Below are positions 25,574-37,979 of a stretch of DNA of 64,000 nucleotides, piece after piece. This DNA comes from Rostratula benghalensis (lineage: Eukaryota > Chordata > Aves > Charadriiformes > Rostratulidae), in assembly GCA_013399305.1 (NCBI GenBank), contig VXAI01000178.1, forward strand, positions 390,585 to 454,584, given 5' to 3'. A model generated the notes under the pieces. The model was not told the DNA's origin and searched no databases. It saw nothing but the letters and a program-made list of their open reading frames with translations. Position numbers and translations under genes: made by a program. Position 1 is the stretch's first letter. Each line of letters begins with the position of its first letter.

Positions 25574-27229
25574 TCATCTGAGACTAATTTCTGTGTGAAC
25601 AGGCAAGATTTTGAGTGAGGTGCCATACACTCCTCCCTCTCATCCACCCACAGGAGGAAAGGGCCAGATTCCCAACAGCTGGGGTTCTGATGTCTGCTGA
25701 CGCCTTTTTGCATCAAAGAGATGTAGCATCATGTGCAGAACAGCACTTGGGAGAGAAGTCTGGCACCCAGGTGTCCTCTGTCACGCACAGCAACTTCAGT
25801 CTCCTCTTCACTTGCTCTCTTTCCGTCCCTGTGAGTCCTGGATCCCTGTCTATACATTGTGCCAGCACAGATGGAGTTGGATAATTCTGCAAGAGAGGTG
25901 GAGCACAGTCCTACCCCAGTCCATTGTTTCATGATTAAGTTCTCCTAGGAAATAAGGCGTGGGGCGGCTCAAATTAGGCAAATGTTAAACTTAACCTCTT
26001 ATCAATGGAGGTAGAAATGATTCAAATATCTAATTTGTCCCCTGGAGGTAACTGCTGAATAGAGAAGGCAAAGGGGTGGGTTTGCCACCAGTTAAGGGCT
26101 AAACTGGAGTAAATAGAGTCGACCTAGTAGCTCATGGTTAGCAAAATGGGTGCAAAAGGTAGGTGCCTCCACATGGGGAGATGAGGAATGGAGGCCCTAA
26201 ATCCTCTTCAAGGTTGAGGTCCAGAAGGGAAACCCAGCCTAACTAAGCGAGTGGGAAGTTCACACGCTCTTTTGTTTTCCCAGATGCCTGTGGAGACCTC
26301 ATGGTCTAAAGGCCTTGATGTGCTGTGCCACCAGTGCAGATAAACACTACTCCAAGTCCCAAAGGATTTCTGCCATCTAATCTTAATGAAGAATCACTGA
26401 CTTCTCTATACCAAATGCAACAGAAGCTGGATTTTACCAATCCACATACAGTCTGCAGACCCTCAGAGCAACTTGCATAATTTATTTTCATCCAATTATG
26501 TCAGAAATCCTGACCTTATGCAAAGTAGACTCTCCAGTCCTGGACATCTCACTCTGGACAGAGTCCAGTGATACTGTGGTGGAAAGATCACAGAAGAGAT
26601 GTGGTTTCACTACATCCTGCAGAAGAAAAGCGGTTCTGCCCTGGGTCTCAACCAAAAAATATTTCAAATGTAATGGGTTTATGTCCAATTGTCAGCTCTC
26701 AAGAAGCATGACCTATCCGGCTTCCAAGAGGGGGAACTTCAAAGCCATTCCCTATCTTACTCTTACACAGCCTGTTGCAAACTGGCTTGCTGAATGCCAA
26801 TACCTAGTGTCCTCAGGAAACATTTGTGAATGTCCCAAGGAGCTCTGCTCTTTGCATACATGCTGCTGTACCTTGCTGGATAATTCCAGGGACTGTTCCA
26901 AAGACATCTCTTGCTCTGGAAACAATTAGCAGTCATTCTTCCTTCAATGAAAAAGTCAAGGATTCCTTCTACCTTACTATAAAATCAAGGGAGAGAAAAA
27001 TATTTCCTGTCTTTATAACAGCTGGATGCAGTATTCCAGAGCATCCAGTGAAGCAAGACCACCACAATTTACTTCCCTCAACAGGCAGTTCCTAGAGGTT
27101 TAAACAGGGCTTAAACTCCGTCCCCTGCAGACAGAAGACGATTCCTTCAGCGAGGCAAGACCTGTGTGGACATAATATTTGAATAATCTCTTATTAAGTA
27201 AAGTGACAGAGCTAAGGGAACAGGCAAGC

Positions 27230-27380
27230 TTGGAGGCAAACAAACCCTTCTGCAGGTCTGAAACGGAAGCAGCAAACTGCAGGCTAAGAACATCTTGGGA
27301 ATAATTGCTCTGAGTGTAACTTAATTATGTCAACCAGCTGCAGAATGGATATATGAGGAGCAGGAGGATGTGTTAGCAAG
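27230..27380. other. Candidate conserved non-coding block
   Basis: Contains 'GGGAATAATTGCTCTGAGTG' and 'TAACTTAATTATGTCAACCA' followed by GCTGCAGAATGGATATATGA: homeodomain-type TTAATTA beside an E-box-like CAGCTG. No repeat and no frame. Inference from texture only. Confidence 0.22.
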
Positions 27381-29049
27381 GAAGAGGTGACAAGGTCATT
27401 AGTCCCTTGGGGTCAGGGAAGGAATGATAGAGATGATTATCCCTTGTGAGGCAGTGAAAGGTTAGTGCAGGGTCAAGAGTGAGGAAAATCATGCTGTGCT
27501 ATAAAATCGGTATCTAGAATATATGATTTTTAGCATGCAGTGGAGCAATAAATTATACTTGCCAGGCTCATCACTGAATATTCTGGTAGATATTTTTTAA
27601 GGACTGGGACTGAGCTAGAGGGAATGTTTGATGGAAATATTTCTCCCCAATAAGAAAATGTTTCTGACCTTCCCTTCTTTCTGCAATAGCAGAACACTTT
27701 CCACTGCCTCATGGGCCTCTGTGAAGCTCCGGTTTGCACAAGCTGGTGTCTCACTCCTGCCTCTAAGTCCTATGAAAGCTGCTTTCTCCTCTTGGCACTG
27801 TCCTAAGAACGTGTCTAAGTCACTTCAGTCATCCTTGCTTGACTCACCCCTGGTGGAAAAATGAGATACAAAATGATTAATCTCCTTCCTAGGAGCATCA
27901 GGATGATGTATGGAAAGGGAAAAGTATGTGTGGTTAAGGTAGAAGCGTGGCATGAAGGATGTCAGGATTCTGTTCTCACTTCTACACCTAATGGAGCTTG
28001 TGAGCCTGGGACATCTCCTGCTGCCTTGTGCCTGGCTGTAGTGTCAGCTTTTCTGGGTTACATCTGCACTGGAAACCATGACTGCTGTTGAGTCACCTAA
28101 GCAGCAGGATAATATTGAGCCACTTTATGAAATACTTTGATATCCTAGGGTGCAGAAGGGCTTCCACTTCAAATAGCTAAGCATCAGAAATGAATTAAAT
28201 CTCATCCTGCGGTTGCATTTCTTAAGTTTTAAGTTTTAAGAGCATGAGAAATCCCAGCACAAGTGTCTGGTAACACAGCCCTTGGCTTTTAGAATGGGTT
28301 CCACTGTCAAGGCTGAGTGCAGAGTGGGAGTCTGTCTTGAGTAGGGAGTATAACAATCTGCATATTCAGATAACCCAGGCTATCTATCCTCTTAGTTCAC
28401 ATAGCCATTGGCCTCATGCTTCATTGGAGCCAACTTCTTTCCTTTTTTTATCAAGGTAGCCTGTGGCAATTAGTTTCAACTCAGCCAAACTTTAGTTAGT
28501 TAACTTTGGGCAGATGAAGCTTGTAATTATTTAGGTTGAGGCAGCAATCCTTTAGTTCTTTTTTTTTTTTCTATGTTTATGTGCTGTGTCATGGTTATAT
28601 TCCTTAAATAGCACACTTAGTATCTGTTCTATACCTGCTCCTTTCCGTGGCATTATCAAGTGTCCATCCCATGTGGGTCTTTGAAATTATCCTGGCACTG
28701 TACCATTAAGAAGTGGCAGGGCAGCACATTATGTCCAGCCCTCAAAGAGCAGCCAGCACTGTAGAACACTCATGGAACATTACATATTTTGGACATCTAC
28801 AGCACACACATGTAGAGTGGGTCTGGTTGTCATAGGCTCTATTTATAAAAATGGACACTTTCAAAGTGAGATCAGAGATGATGCCAGTGATGTCACTTGC
28901 ACATTGTCCAGGATTCTCCCCTAAATGTCTAATCTGCCTATGTTATTCTAAGGGACAACTGTTCATATCTGAAGCAGGTTAGCTGAGCTGTCTTTCTCAG
29001 AAAGGATTTATATAGATATTTGCAAACCAAGGTGAAAACTGTATGAAAC

Positions 29050-29084
29050 CTTCTTTTCCAACCTAAATGATTCTCTGATTCTAT
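29050..29084 (+). mobile_element. CR1 extreme 3' tail fragment, sense orientation
   Basis: CTTCTTTTCCAACCTAAATG followed by ATTCTCTGATTCTATGG is the terminal 35 bp of a CR1. It lies immediately before a second CR1 tail that starts near 29085. Only the last bases remain on this side; the upstream body is absent or too eroded to see. Confidence 0.75.
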
Positions 29085-29195
29085 GGACACAGTTTAGTGG
29101 TGGACTTGGCAGTGTTAGGCTTACTGCTGGACTTGTTGAGCTTAAAGGTCTTTTCCGACCTAAATGAATCTATGAATCTATGATTGTATGATTTT
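29085..29195 (+). mobile_element. CR1 LINE 3' tail, sense orientation
   Basis: 'GTTTAGTGGTGGACTTGGCA' then GTGTTAGG, 'GCTGGACTTGTTGAGCTTAA', 'AGGTCTTTTCCGACCTAAAT', then GAATCTATGAATCTATGATT. It is the same subfamily tail as at 15270. It ends with three to four degenerate octamers (GAATCTAT, GAATCTAT, GATTGTAT). It is 5'-truncated to about 110 bp and lies directly behind another CR1 tail. Confidence 0.93.
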
Positions 29196-32100
29196 AGGAA
29201 CATACCAGGATCTGTAGTAACTAATCTCTATCACTTTCTCAGATTAAACTTGCTGCAGTTTTGGCTGCACTGAAAAAAAAAAAAGAAGGAATAGAAAAAG
29301 AAAAAGCGACATTACACATTAGCAAAACAGCAAAACATGTTTCTCTGGCTCTGGTTCCCCAGAGAAAGTTGTAGGTCTGGACAAAAGGTGGAAGCAAAAG
29401 CTGTTCTTAGTCAGGTGCAGAGAGAATATCCAAACATTCACAGCAGCCCTTTGACTTCGAAGGAGATAACGCTATTTCAGTCCAGAATCAGACTGGATCC
29501 TAACACCTCTCCCATTACAACCTTCCTCCACCCAGAATTAGGCCTGAATCAGCCCATGGATACATGCATACACACACACACATAAATATATATATTTATA
29601 TATATATATATATAAACCTATAGAAACACAGTTCACAGCCTTTTTCTGTCACTGGTTTTATGGTTTTGGCATGTAGTAGTGGGGAGATAGGGGATGCAAT
29701 GGACTCACTCTTTGGACCAAAATGAGCTGCTTCTCATTTATTGTCCACCTTACAGAGTCATCTGCCTGTGTGCAGAAGACTCATGAAAAGTCATCCTCTA
29801 GAAAAAGAGAGGCTTTAATACCGTTTTTTTATTCCTGATTAAACTTAAGGTAAAGCAATCTGCTGTCAGGCATTAGGACTATATCCAGGCAAGCTGACCT
29901 TTTTCAGGAGGAACATTTTACCAAGTGGAAAACATTGCCAATTAATAAGATTAAATTAGTGTGCAGACAATAATTTTCCTTGAATTTCTTGATTATTTTT
30001 TTTTTGCCCTTAAGCCTGTCTCTGAACTTAGCTGTTATCTTTTCGGAAGACCTCTCTCTCCTTTTCTTTCCATAGCCTAGAGGAATGAAATAATAATAAT
30101 ATAAACCTTCATCAAATCATCTGTTTAGTCTCATCTCCTTGGTTTTGTTGCTGGTCAGTCTGGTGAAGTACTGAGCTGGGAATGTGAGTCTGTAGTGTCA
30201 GTGTTCATTAACGTAAATACGAGGAAATGGAAAAACATTCCAGGAGCTGGATTCACACTTACACTAAGGTCCCTTTTTTACTGCTTTGGCGGAGGAAAGG
30301 GACCAAGAAGTGGGTGGGCATGTCATTTAGTAGTATGTTCCCATGTTTACAGCACAAGTACTTTCTCACCTTTCAACAGCTCGACTTCAATTTGCTAAAA
30401 TGGACCACTGGAGCTGTTACTGCAAAACTTCATTCATCAAATGGCTCCTATTTTGTGGAGTAGCCATATTTAAATACCTACCAGTAGCAGTGGAGCAGCT
30501 GAACTCATGCAAATAGGGAAATCTTGTGTCACACAAGTACTTAAAGGTCTCCATATGAGGACCAGGTTTGGGGTTACTTTCATGTAACTTTAGATGTTGT
30601 GGCATCCTTTTCAGAGTTGGTTCCTCCCTTTGTAATCAGTGGAGGTGTAGAGATCCCACTCAATGGAGGTTACCATCTCTTCCTAAAAAAATGGTAAAAC
30701 AGGTCAGACTGTCTGTGCCCAAGAAATTTATTTCTCTCCATTGAGAACATGAGGATCCAAGTGTGACTGGATCACTTCCAACCAGATGAGATGATTCACC
30801 ACCATCCACGGGATTTCCCTGAAGTCTGGCTAATAACACCATATTGACCAGCCTTGACCAGACCTTGGGAGCTCTCCTTTTGTGTCCCAGCTGGGTCTGT
30901 CCAGGAGACATGCTGCAAGCAGTTGGCTTGCCAAAAAACAGTGAACATGCGCTCAATAGAAGCCCTTGAAGTCTACCTTTTCCAGGAGGAGTTTAAAGCT
31001 CACTGGACTTTTCACTGAACAGGAACAAAGTAGGAGTTTGCACACATTTAGCCACTTGTCTCAACACAAAGGAGGCAGATATTAGTAAGGGTAAGGGGTG
31101 ATATCCAGGGTGCTCTGCTCAGAGAAGGGAAAGAGAACCTTGTGAGAAAGGCCTTTGAGAGGCAGAGTTACTGTCCTTGCTATTGCTGGAAGGATGGAGA
31201 GATGTGCTTCAAGGAGAGCCAGTCCTCAGCCCAGCCCAGCTGCTGTCTCACACTGTGGCAGCACCACAGATGGGCTGATTTTCCAGTGCACTGTCATAAG
31301 CAGTGGGATCATGTCACTATTGGTGTTCCCTGGAGTCTTCTGCCTGAGAGAGTGGCCTATTTTGTACCTCAAGCCAAAGCTGCTGCTGGCTCTGAGTGGT
31401 AAGCTTCCTTAGGCTCAGCATAACAAACAAATTGTGTGGTAGACCACAGGCAAGTTGGAACAGATGAAGCTCCACTTCAGCTGCGCTGTCATCAGTGGCC
31501 CCTGGGGAATGTGACTCTCCTATAGATCTGAATCTTGGACAAAGTCTGCAATTCCCTATCTTCTGTGGCCAACAGAAATCTGAAATCCTTCCATGTTTCT
31601 CCAAGGCCACAAGGGACTCTCATTATCAAATCTGAGACTGAAAATGCCAGACAAGTCTTCCAGGGAACAGCTGGAAGGACCACCAACATTCTGCAGGCAG
31701 GGAACGGATGCCACTCTTCCATTACAACATCATGTTATGTTTCATATGCAGCATCTGCTTGCTACTAGCTATTTTTTAACCATATGCAGCTCTTTCCCTT
31801 ACCTGTCATCATCTCCAAGTGCTTGGCATCTTTGACACAAGCGGCTGAGCTCAGAACAGGAGGAACTGGATGGAAATCATGCAATTGGTTTACATTGGAG
31901 ATGATTCTAAATAATCCAAAAAGCCTTAAAATCCTCTTCTTTTTTCCTTCTCCCATGGCTTGCAAGAGTTCAAAGACCACACAAAGCATCTGCTAAAAGA
32001 TTTTGGACTGGCTTTAGACTCCAGAGCAACTGTAAATAGACCTTAATTCCAAAAATAGAGAATGAGCAGCTTCTCCCTTTTGGATGCTCTGGACAGAAAT

Positions 32101-32738
32101 CAAATTCAGAGCATAGGACAAGTAGGACTCCTTCAGGTCCTCTAAGTTCAGTCGCCTGCCATCTCAAACTTACAAATGGATCAGGAGAAAATTCATACAA
32201 CCTGCAGTACATATCACAAACCATAAAAAGCTTTCCTGCAGCCTGTCACAATTTCTTCTGCAGAGACCAAAAGTCTCCTAGATTCAAAGAAAAGGAGGAG
32301 GGGGAGATAACAGTACTCCAAACCAGGAATTTCCCTTGTGAGACAAGTCAGCAACACCAAGAGGCCTGCTTTTCCACCAGAGATTTTCCATGGGTATTTG
32401 AAAATATATTCAGAACTTCATGCATTAACAGTCTGTGAAGTAAAAGATGATGCTGAACATAGAAAACAAGTCTACCTCTTGCTGAGATGCCAGATGTAGT
32501 GACTGTACCACGAGTTTTGCGTTGTTTTTTTTTTCCTCCTAAGTTCCAACTGCTGGAATAATGAGTTTCCAAGTTCTATATTATGAACTAAATAAAACCA
32601 AACCATGTTTGCATTCTTTTGTAATTATAGACAAAAAGTTCAAGTTGCATGAGAGAGGACAGACAAAACCAATTTCACTTTTATTTCTAAAAAAGATTTT
32701 CTTGATTTATAGGTCAGTCTTTTCAATTTCAGGAAACT
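29196..32738. other. Non-coding unique sequence
   Basis: No gene is recognised; frames up to about 98 codons have no domain. It has a poly-A run at 29273-29284 and a compound CA/TA microsatellite at 29570-29615. From about 30600 to 32350 the sequence is somewhat richer in GC and in moderate-length frames on both strands. I could not assign this to an LTR element or a gene. Confidence 0.45.
29570..29615. repeat. (CA)n-(TA)n compound microsatellite
   Basis: CACACACACACACA followed by a TA-rich run (AAATATATATATTTATATAT and on). Likely polymorphic. Confidence 0.92.
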
Positions 32739-33440
32739 TCATAGAATCATAGAGTAGTTTGGTTTGGAAGGGACCTTTAAGGATCATCTAGTCCAAGCCC
32801 TCTGCGATGAGCAGGAACATCTTCAACTATATCAGGTTTCTTAGAATCCCATCCAGCCTGACCTTGAGCATTTCCAGGGATGGGGCGTTTACCACATCTC
32901 TGGGCAACCTGGGTCAATATTTCACTGACCTTATAGTAAAAAACCCCCAAACAATTCCTTATATCTAATCTAGATCTACCTTTTTTCAGTTTAATACCAT
33001 TACCCTTTGTTCTATCACAACAGGCCCTGTACCTGCCAGTACCTGCAGGTCCTTCTCAGCTGGTCTGGTCTGTGTCCCTTCATCCCTCAGCCTGTATTTG
33101 TGCTTGGGTTTGCCCTGACCCAAGTGCAAGACCCTGCACCTGTCTTTGTTGAATTTTGTGAGGTTCACACAGGTCCACTTCTCAAATCTGTCCAGGTCCA
33201 ATGGATGACATCTCATCCCTCAAGTGTTTCGAACACAGCACTCAGCTTGGTGTCACCTGCAGACTGGAAGAGGGTGCACTTGATCCCATGTCTGTGTCTC
33301 TCTGTGTCACTGATGAAGATATCGAAGAGCACTGGTCCCAGTATGGCCCTCTGAGGGACACCATTTGTCACTGATCTCCATCTGGACATTGAGCTGTTGA
33401 CCTCTGCCCTCTGGATGCAACCTCCCTAACCAATCTTTGA
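32739..33440 (-). mobile_element. Long CR1 LINE 3' portion, reverse orientation
   Basis: It starts with 'TCATAGAATCATAGAGTAGT' (tail octamers reversed), then 'GGTTTGGAAGGGACCTTTAA', 'CCATCCAGCCTGACCTTGAG', 'ATTCCTTATATCTAATCTAG' and 'TTTAATACCATTACCCTTTG'. It runs on into the ORF2 region ('GACCCAAGTGCAAGACCCTG', 'CACAGGTCCACTTCTCAAAT' then CTGTCCAGGTCC, and 'TGAGGGACACCATTTGTCAC'). This is the longest continuous CR1 copy in the window, covering the 3' UTR and part of the 3' half of ORF2. Similarity fades after about 33440, with a possible diverged continuation to about 33540. Indels and stops make it non-coding. Confidence 0.95.
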
Positions 33441-34779
33441 CATGTGACTTTTGAGTGCTGTTGATGGTTGATTGTTTAGCAGTGCCCAGGGTTCCCACAA
33501 TGCTCTCTGCATGGAGAAAGTCCCATGCCAAACGTATATATCAGAGCCCTGGCTGCAGACAGGCACTTTGAGATCAATGTAAAATCTTTTTAATCCTGTC
33601 CACATTTCTAGAAGAAAATGACAAGGATGCATTTGGGAAGCAACTTCTTTTCATTGACGTAAATCATTGTGTTTTCAGCTACTATAAGGTTCTCCCACTT
33701 ACCTATGGCAGAGAAACTTCTGGCAGTGCAGCAGAACTCATCTCAAATCCTCATTTGAACTAATGAGTTTTTATACCCACAGGACAATCCCCTCTTTCCC
33801 ACCCCTTGCCCCCGTATAGAATTAGTTATATTTTCTAATATTGTGCTTTTTTTTTTCTAAATGAGCTTTATTTTTCAAAAGTATTTAGCTTAACCTTCAG
33901 TCCCACAAAATGTATTAACAAAAATATTTTTAAATTTCCAAGCATCTTTTCCTAGTGAAAATAACACACCGAAAAATGGAAAGAATGAAACTTTCTCATT
34001 ATTCTCAAGTTTTTCTGTGAACAGACTGGCTATTTGGGTTATCTCCATGCCATGTTTGCATAGGTGGAATCATAGGGAAATGTTGCAAGGTTTAGGGGGA
34101 GAAAGAGGCTCCAAAGGTAAAGAAATGAAAAATGAGAAGGAAAAATAAATTAAAATATCTTTAAAATTCCTAATCATCGCCCAGCTAAGTGAAATCAGCT
34201 GCAGACTAAGAATATTCAGAAAATGTACTACAAAGTGAGTTGAAAAAGTAGAATTATGTCTTCTCTTGCTGCAGCAAGAATGTAATTTATTAATTGTAAA
34301 ATTTTATAATTGTATCATGTAGTTTATTAGTTGTATAATGCCAAAACCATTGCTTTTCTTTTCCTTAGAGGCTTTTCTATTTCCTTTGGCTGTGAAAGAA
34401 CCAAGTGCACTGGCTATGGTGGGTGTGGGTGGTGGTGGGATGGGGTTTGCATGTGTGGTTGAGTTGGAGATGAAAACACCACTGAGTTTGATTTCCCATT
34501 TCGTTTGATCTTATTGATAAACAACTAACTGGTGTCATCTAGAAAGGAAAGAGGAAAGTGCAATGAAGCTGGAGGGCAAAGCAAAGAGCACTCCTCTAAC
34601 CTAAACTACAAATAGACCCAACTTTGGTACATCATGATCAGGTAGAGGCAGCTGCTGGGAAGATTTTCCTTAAGGGGCTTGGATAATATGATCCAGAGCA
34701 GAATTTAGTTCTTGTGCCAAGATTTTTTTTTTTTGCTCTCATCTTATTAGAAAAAGAATGAAAAAACCCCAAATAAATA

Positions 34780-35000
34780 AAAAAAATCAACTCTTTCTCC
34801 TGAAATACCACAAGGATAGAACTTTGTGCAGCGCTTCAGAGTCAGGACCATGCGGTTTTTATTTGGAAATGCCACATGAAGCAATGTTTCTATGCAATAC
34901 GTCCAAATGAAGAACACATGGTTGCAAGAAGTGCCTGGAATGGTATTATCCTCTATAAACACTCCCGTTAAAGACAGCTAACGGGGTGTTTCAAGGGAAG
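34780..35000. other. Candidate conserved non-coding block containing a hairpin
   Basis: Repeat-free sequence with retained CpGs (GCAGCGCTTC, CATGCGGTTT, ATACGTCC, CCCGTTA). Motifs include 'CGGTTTTTATTTGGAAATGC' and 'CAATGTTTCTATGCAATACG'. Near its right end lies a 12-bp inverted repeat (34958-34990). It has no frame of note. The texture suggests a conserved regulatory element, but that is inferred. Confidence 0.33.
34958..34990. repeat. Inverted repeat / stem-loop (12-bp arms, 8-base loop)
   Basis: Left arm AACAC-T-CCCGTTA, loop AAGACAGC, right arm TAACGGGGTGTT. All 12 arm bases pair, with a single bulged T. The inner 7 bp (CCCGTTA/TAACGGG) is perfect. No target-site duplication or transposon body was recognised around it. 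Confidence 0.8.
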
Positions 35001-35959
35001 ATGGCCAAGGGGAAGAACAGAAAACTATCAGCTGATTTACATCGTATGACCTGCAAGAAGTTATTATAGGTGGTTAAAAGCTTCCCAGGGACTTGCATGT
35101 GTAAGCCTGTACCTCCATGCTCAAGGCAGAATAGCACCCTGTCAACCTGGACATGTCCCTGGTATGTGCTTACCCTCGTCTGGGAGAATTCTAGAGATTT
35201 TGGACCAAAACTGTGCCAGCAACTTTGCTAATAATACTAATGTGATCCTGTTACAGTGACTGAGATAATTCACTGGTGCTGCTTAAGTTTATAAGAGGAG
35301 GTGATGCTTTAAGGTCGGGGCCTGATGCTGCTCTCACACACGGTTAATCCTCCTGAACAGGAAGAGACACTGGTTCTCCTCTAGCAGAGCAGCTCTGCTC
35401 CAGGAAAGTTGCACCAGCCTTCACTCCCATCATCAGGGAATGAAGTACTGCCATAATTCATGCTGGGAGAGCATAACTGGAGCAGGTGAGATTTGGGATT
35501 TAGGACTGTAGAAAGCTTTGCTTGGGTTTTCCTCTGCTTCTCCCCAGGTGGCTAGAAGGAATGAGGCTGATCGTAGCAAAGAGAATGGGTTAAGACTTCT
35601 GTGGCTTGGGAAGTTGTTGTCATCATCAGGGTAAAGGAGGCAATGGGATTAGCAAAGACCAGTGAGAACAAGAGACTAACACAGAGTAGTGAAGATAAAT
35701 TGGACACACAGGGGGAAAACCACCTAAGAGTAAAGTAGTAAAAAGCAGTTTATACAGCTACTCTGGGCATGGAAATAGTCTGAAACAAGCTTCCCCATCA
35801 GCAGGTAGAAGCAGTTATACTGACAAAATACCAGAGTGAGCGTGGGCAGCAGGCAGAGCTGTGATACTACAGGGTGCTGCAGAAGCTGAACCATCGTTTT
35901 GAGGTTGGGCTGGAGACCCAGAGGAGTGATGTCAGGGAGCAGAAAGGTGAGCTTCATTC

Positions 35960-36250
35960 ACTTGATGGGACTGGGGAGCATGCACCTGGAATGCTGCACT
36001 CACTTCTAGGTACCTCATCACCAGAAAGATACAGATGAGCCAGAGAAGGTATGTTGGGGGAAACCCAACTTCATGATTAATTGGCTGAAGAAAACAGCCT
36101 ATGAGTCATGTACGAAGATGAATGGCTTGGCTCTGAAACCACAGCACAAGGAACCTAGTAACAGCCTACAAACATTTAAGGAGAGGTTACCAGAAAAAAA
36201 AGAGATAACTTATTTAGCATGGGAGCAAGAGACTGATATTTGGAAAAGGA
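35960..36250 (+). mobile_element. Possible very old CR1 body fragment
   Basis: Scattered similarity in the right order to the CR1 ORF2 3' region: 'CACCTGGAATGCTGCACTCA' then CTTCTAGGTACC, 'TCACCAGAAAGATACAGATG' then AGCCAGAGAAGGT, and 'TAGTAACAGCCTACAAACAT' then TTAAGGAGAGGTTACCAGA. Compare 'acctggagtactgcattcagttctggg', 'caagaaggatat..gagcaggtccagagaagg' and '..acagcctacaa..ttgaag.gaggttac'. Many substitutions and no 3' tail. An ancient CR1 or another LINE of the same clade is likely; chance cannot be excluded. Confidence 0.4.
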
Positions 36251-36288
36251 AATTATGAAAACCAAATTGCTGGAACAACAGCACTAAG

Positions 36289-36318
36289 TGCTGTTGGTGG
36301 GAATGCTGTTGGTGGGAA
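36289..36318. repeat. Perfect 15-bp tandem duplication
   Basis: The unit TGCTGTTGGTGGGAA occurs twice back to back without mismatch, then TGGTG. This is a recent local duplication by slippage. Confidence 0.95.
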
Positions 36319-37979
36319 TGGTGAAAGCAGCAGGACTTTACCTGATGCCTCACCATTACTTGGTAAAGCTTAGAAACATGGGAAACAGTTATTTTGTGTT
36401 CTGGGAAGTGAGGGAAGTACGTTGTTTATTGGGGTCATAAACCTTACCTCTGTGAATGAGTTGATGCAGTGGGGCTCTGGGAAGAATAAACAGGGAAGCA
36501 ATACAACGACTTCCGAGATAAGAAGATCTGTGTACACACCTGAAAGTTGGTGGAGAAAGCCATTAGCTCTCAACAGTCTATCCCTTTTTTTTTGTGTGTG
36601 TGCTTTGTCAGAGTGGAGTGTTGTTGGATCAAAGTGCTCTAAAAAGACGAAGAGGGGATTAATTCCTCTTTGGAGGAGTTACAGGGATGTCAATGACAGA
36701 ATTTCTGCCATCTCAACTTAACTGATCACTACATGACTTGAGAGTAGAAGTGCACTGGGTCTTATCATTATTGTGGTTTATTTCTTAAAATATGTTTTCT
36801 CTTTGGTGCTGCGCTTCCAAGTAACCAGTCTTTCACTGGCTGTTAAATATTAGTTATAATTTAGACTATCATTGCAAAGAGAGCAGGAAGGTTGTATCTG
36901 AGAGAAGCTGAGATAATTTTGCTTGTTACCAGGTAGGTGGAAGCCAGGGAGTATGGTTGTGTATGAAGAAGTCCCTTGGTCAGTCTTTGGAAATCCTGAA
37001 GCAATTGTAGCTCAACATCAGTGGTGTAGAAGCCCCAGTATGGGACCCATTTAAAACCAACACCAGGAGATGGGCTGAAAGGAGTACGATGGAAAAATAT
37101 ATAGTCTATGTGCTGGATCATGGGTATATTTATTTCCAATAACAACAGGTTTACCAAATTGGGTGCTGAGGGCTTTGAGCCACTGGCCCAACTTTTTACT
37201 ATATATGAGCTCTCATTGAAGTTCCCACTGAGCTCTTTCAGCTCCCATTGATGTCAACGCTGTGCATGCAGACTTTTTTTTTTTATTTTATTTTACGGGT
37301 AGCAGATGCAAGTCTCAAGACATTAACTCTGGTGTGTTATCCACTCTGCACAAGCACAAAACAAGAGTCAGCCCTTTCTGTGGGGAGCTGACAATGCTGG
37401 GAAAACTCTCTGTTCCTACTGGGCAGGTAATGAACTGGGACTTGAAAGCTTAAGTGAGTTTCTAAGGTTACAGAATCTTTTTAGTCAAAACCATGTACTG
37501 TAAGGTGCTTGTCTCCTCTTTTACAAACATTAATGCGTGCTGAACAGGAATTGCAGACATGGGAAACTGTGCTCAGCTCAATTTTTGCTCACACAGAGAA
37601 AAGTCCCTTTGGGAGAAGGTCTGTGCAGCAGTTATTTTGTTAGGACTCTAGAGCTCTGAAGTCTGCATCACTAGCCATTTCAAAAAAGCCTCCTTCCTTG
37701 GAGTTATGTTGAGTAAGCTCTTAGAGATCCCTGGTATGTTACTACCAGACAAGGAGCAACAATGGACAAAGCACACCAAAGATGATCATTTCCATAAATC
37801 TCTTTTCTGTTTGTTGCACAGTGGGATAAGTTTGTGTTAAGGAACCTTTATTTTCCTAACTTTATGTGCCTCTCCTCTTTAACAATACATATCTATGTAG
37901 TTTTCTAGGGGAGAGAGGGTTAGGAATTGGGGGGAGGATGATTGTGTTAGGATTGTCTGTAGGTTGAAAGGTGTGTTGG

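Larger units (their letters stand above)
20794..29049. other. Non-coding unique sequence (8 kb without recognised repeats)
   Basis: No gene is recognised. Frames up to about 143 codons occur (26498-26929 on +, 25176-25577 on -). Their translations match no domain I know, and the second contains homopolymer-derived F/K runs. Small simple repeats: (GT)n at 25197-25210 and a poly-A run at 25560-25573. A candidate conserved block is at 27230-27380. There are no N gaps. Confidence 0.5.
33441..35959. other. Non-coding unique sequence
   Basis: No gene is seen; frames are under 78 codons. T-rich runs lie near 33847-33856 and 34722-34732. A candidate conserved block with a strong hairpin is at 34780-35000. 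A further AT-rich stretch at about 34150-34350 has repeated ATTATT/TTAATTG words but no clear identity. Confidence 0.5.

Noticed and set aside
26498..26929. 143-codon cysteine-containing frame on the + strand
   Set aside because: Cysteines are not spaced as a zinc-binding or disulphide family. No splice or promoter context and no match I recognise.
30600..32350. Possible LTR/endogenous retrovirus segment suggested by several medium-length frames on both strands
   Set aside because: No LTR ends, primer-binding site, polypurine tract or retroviral protein motif was found.
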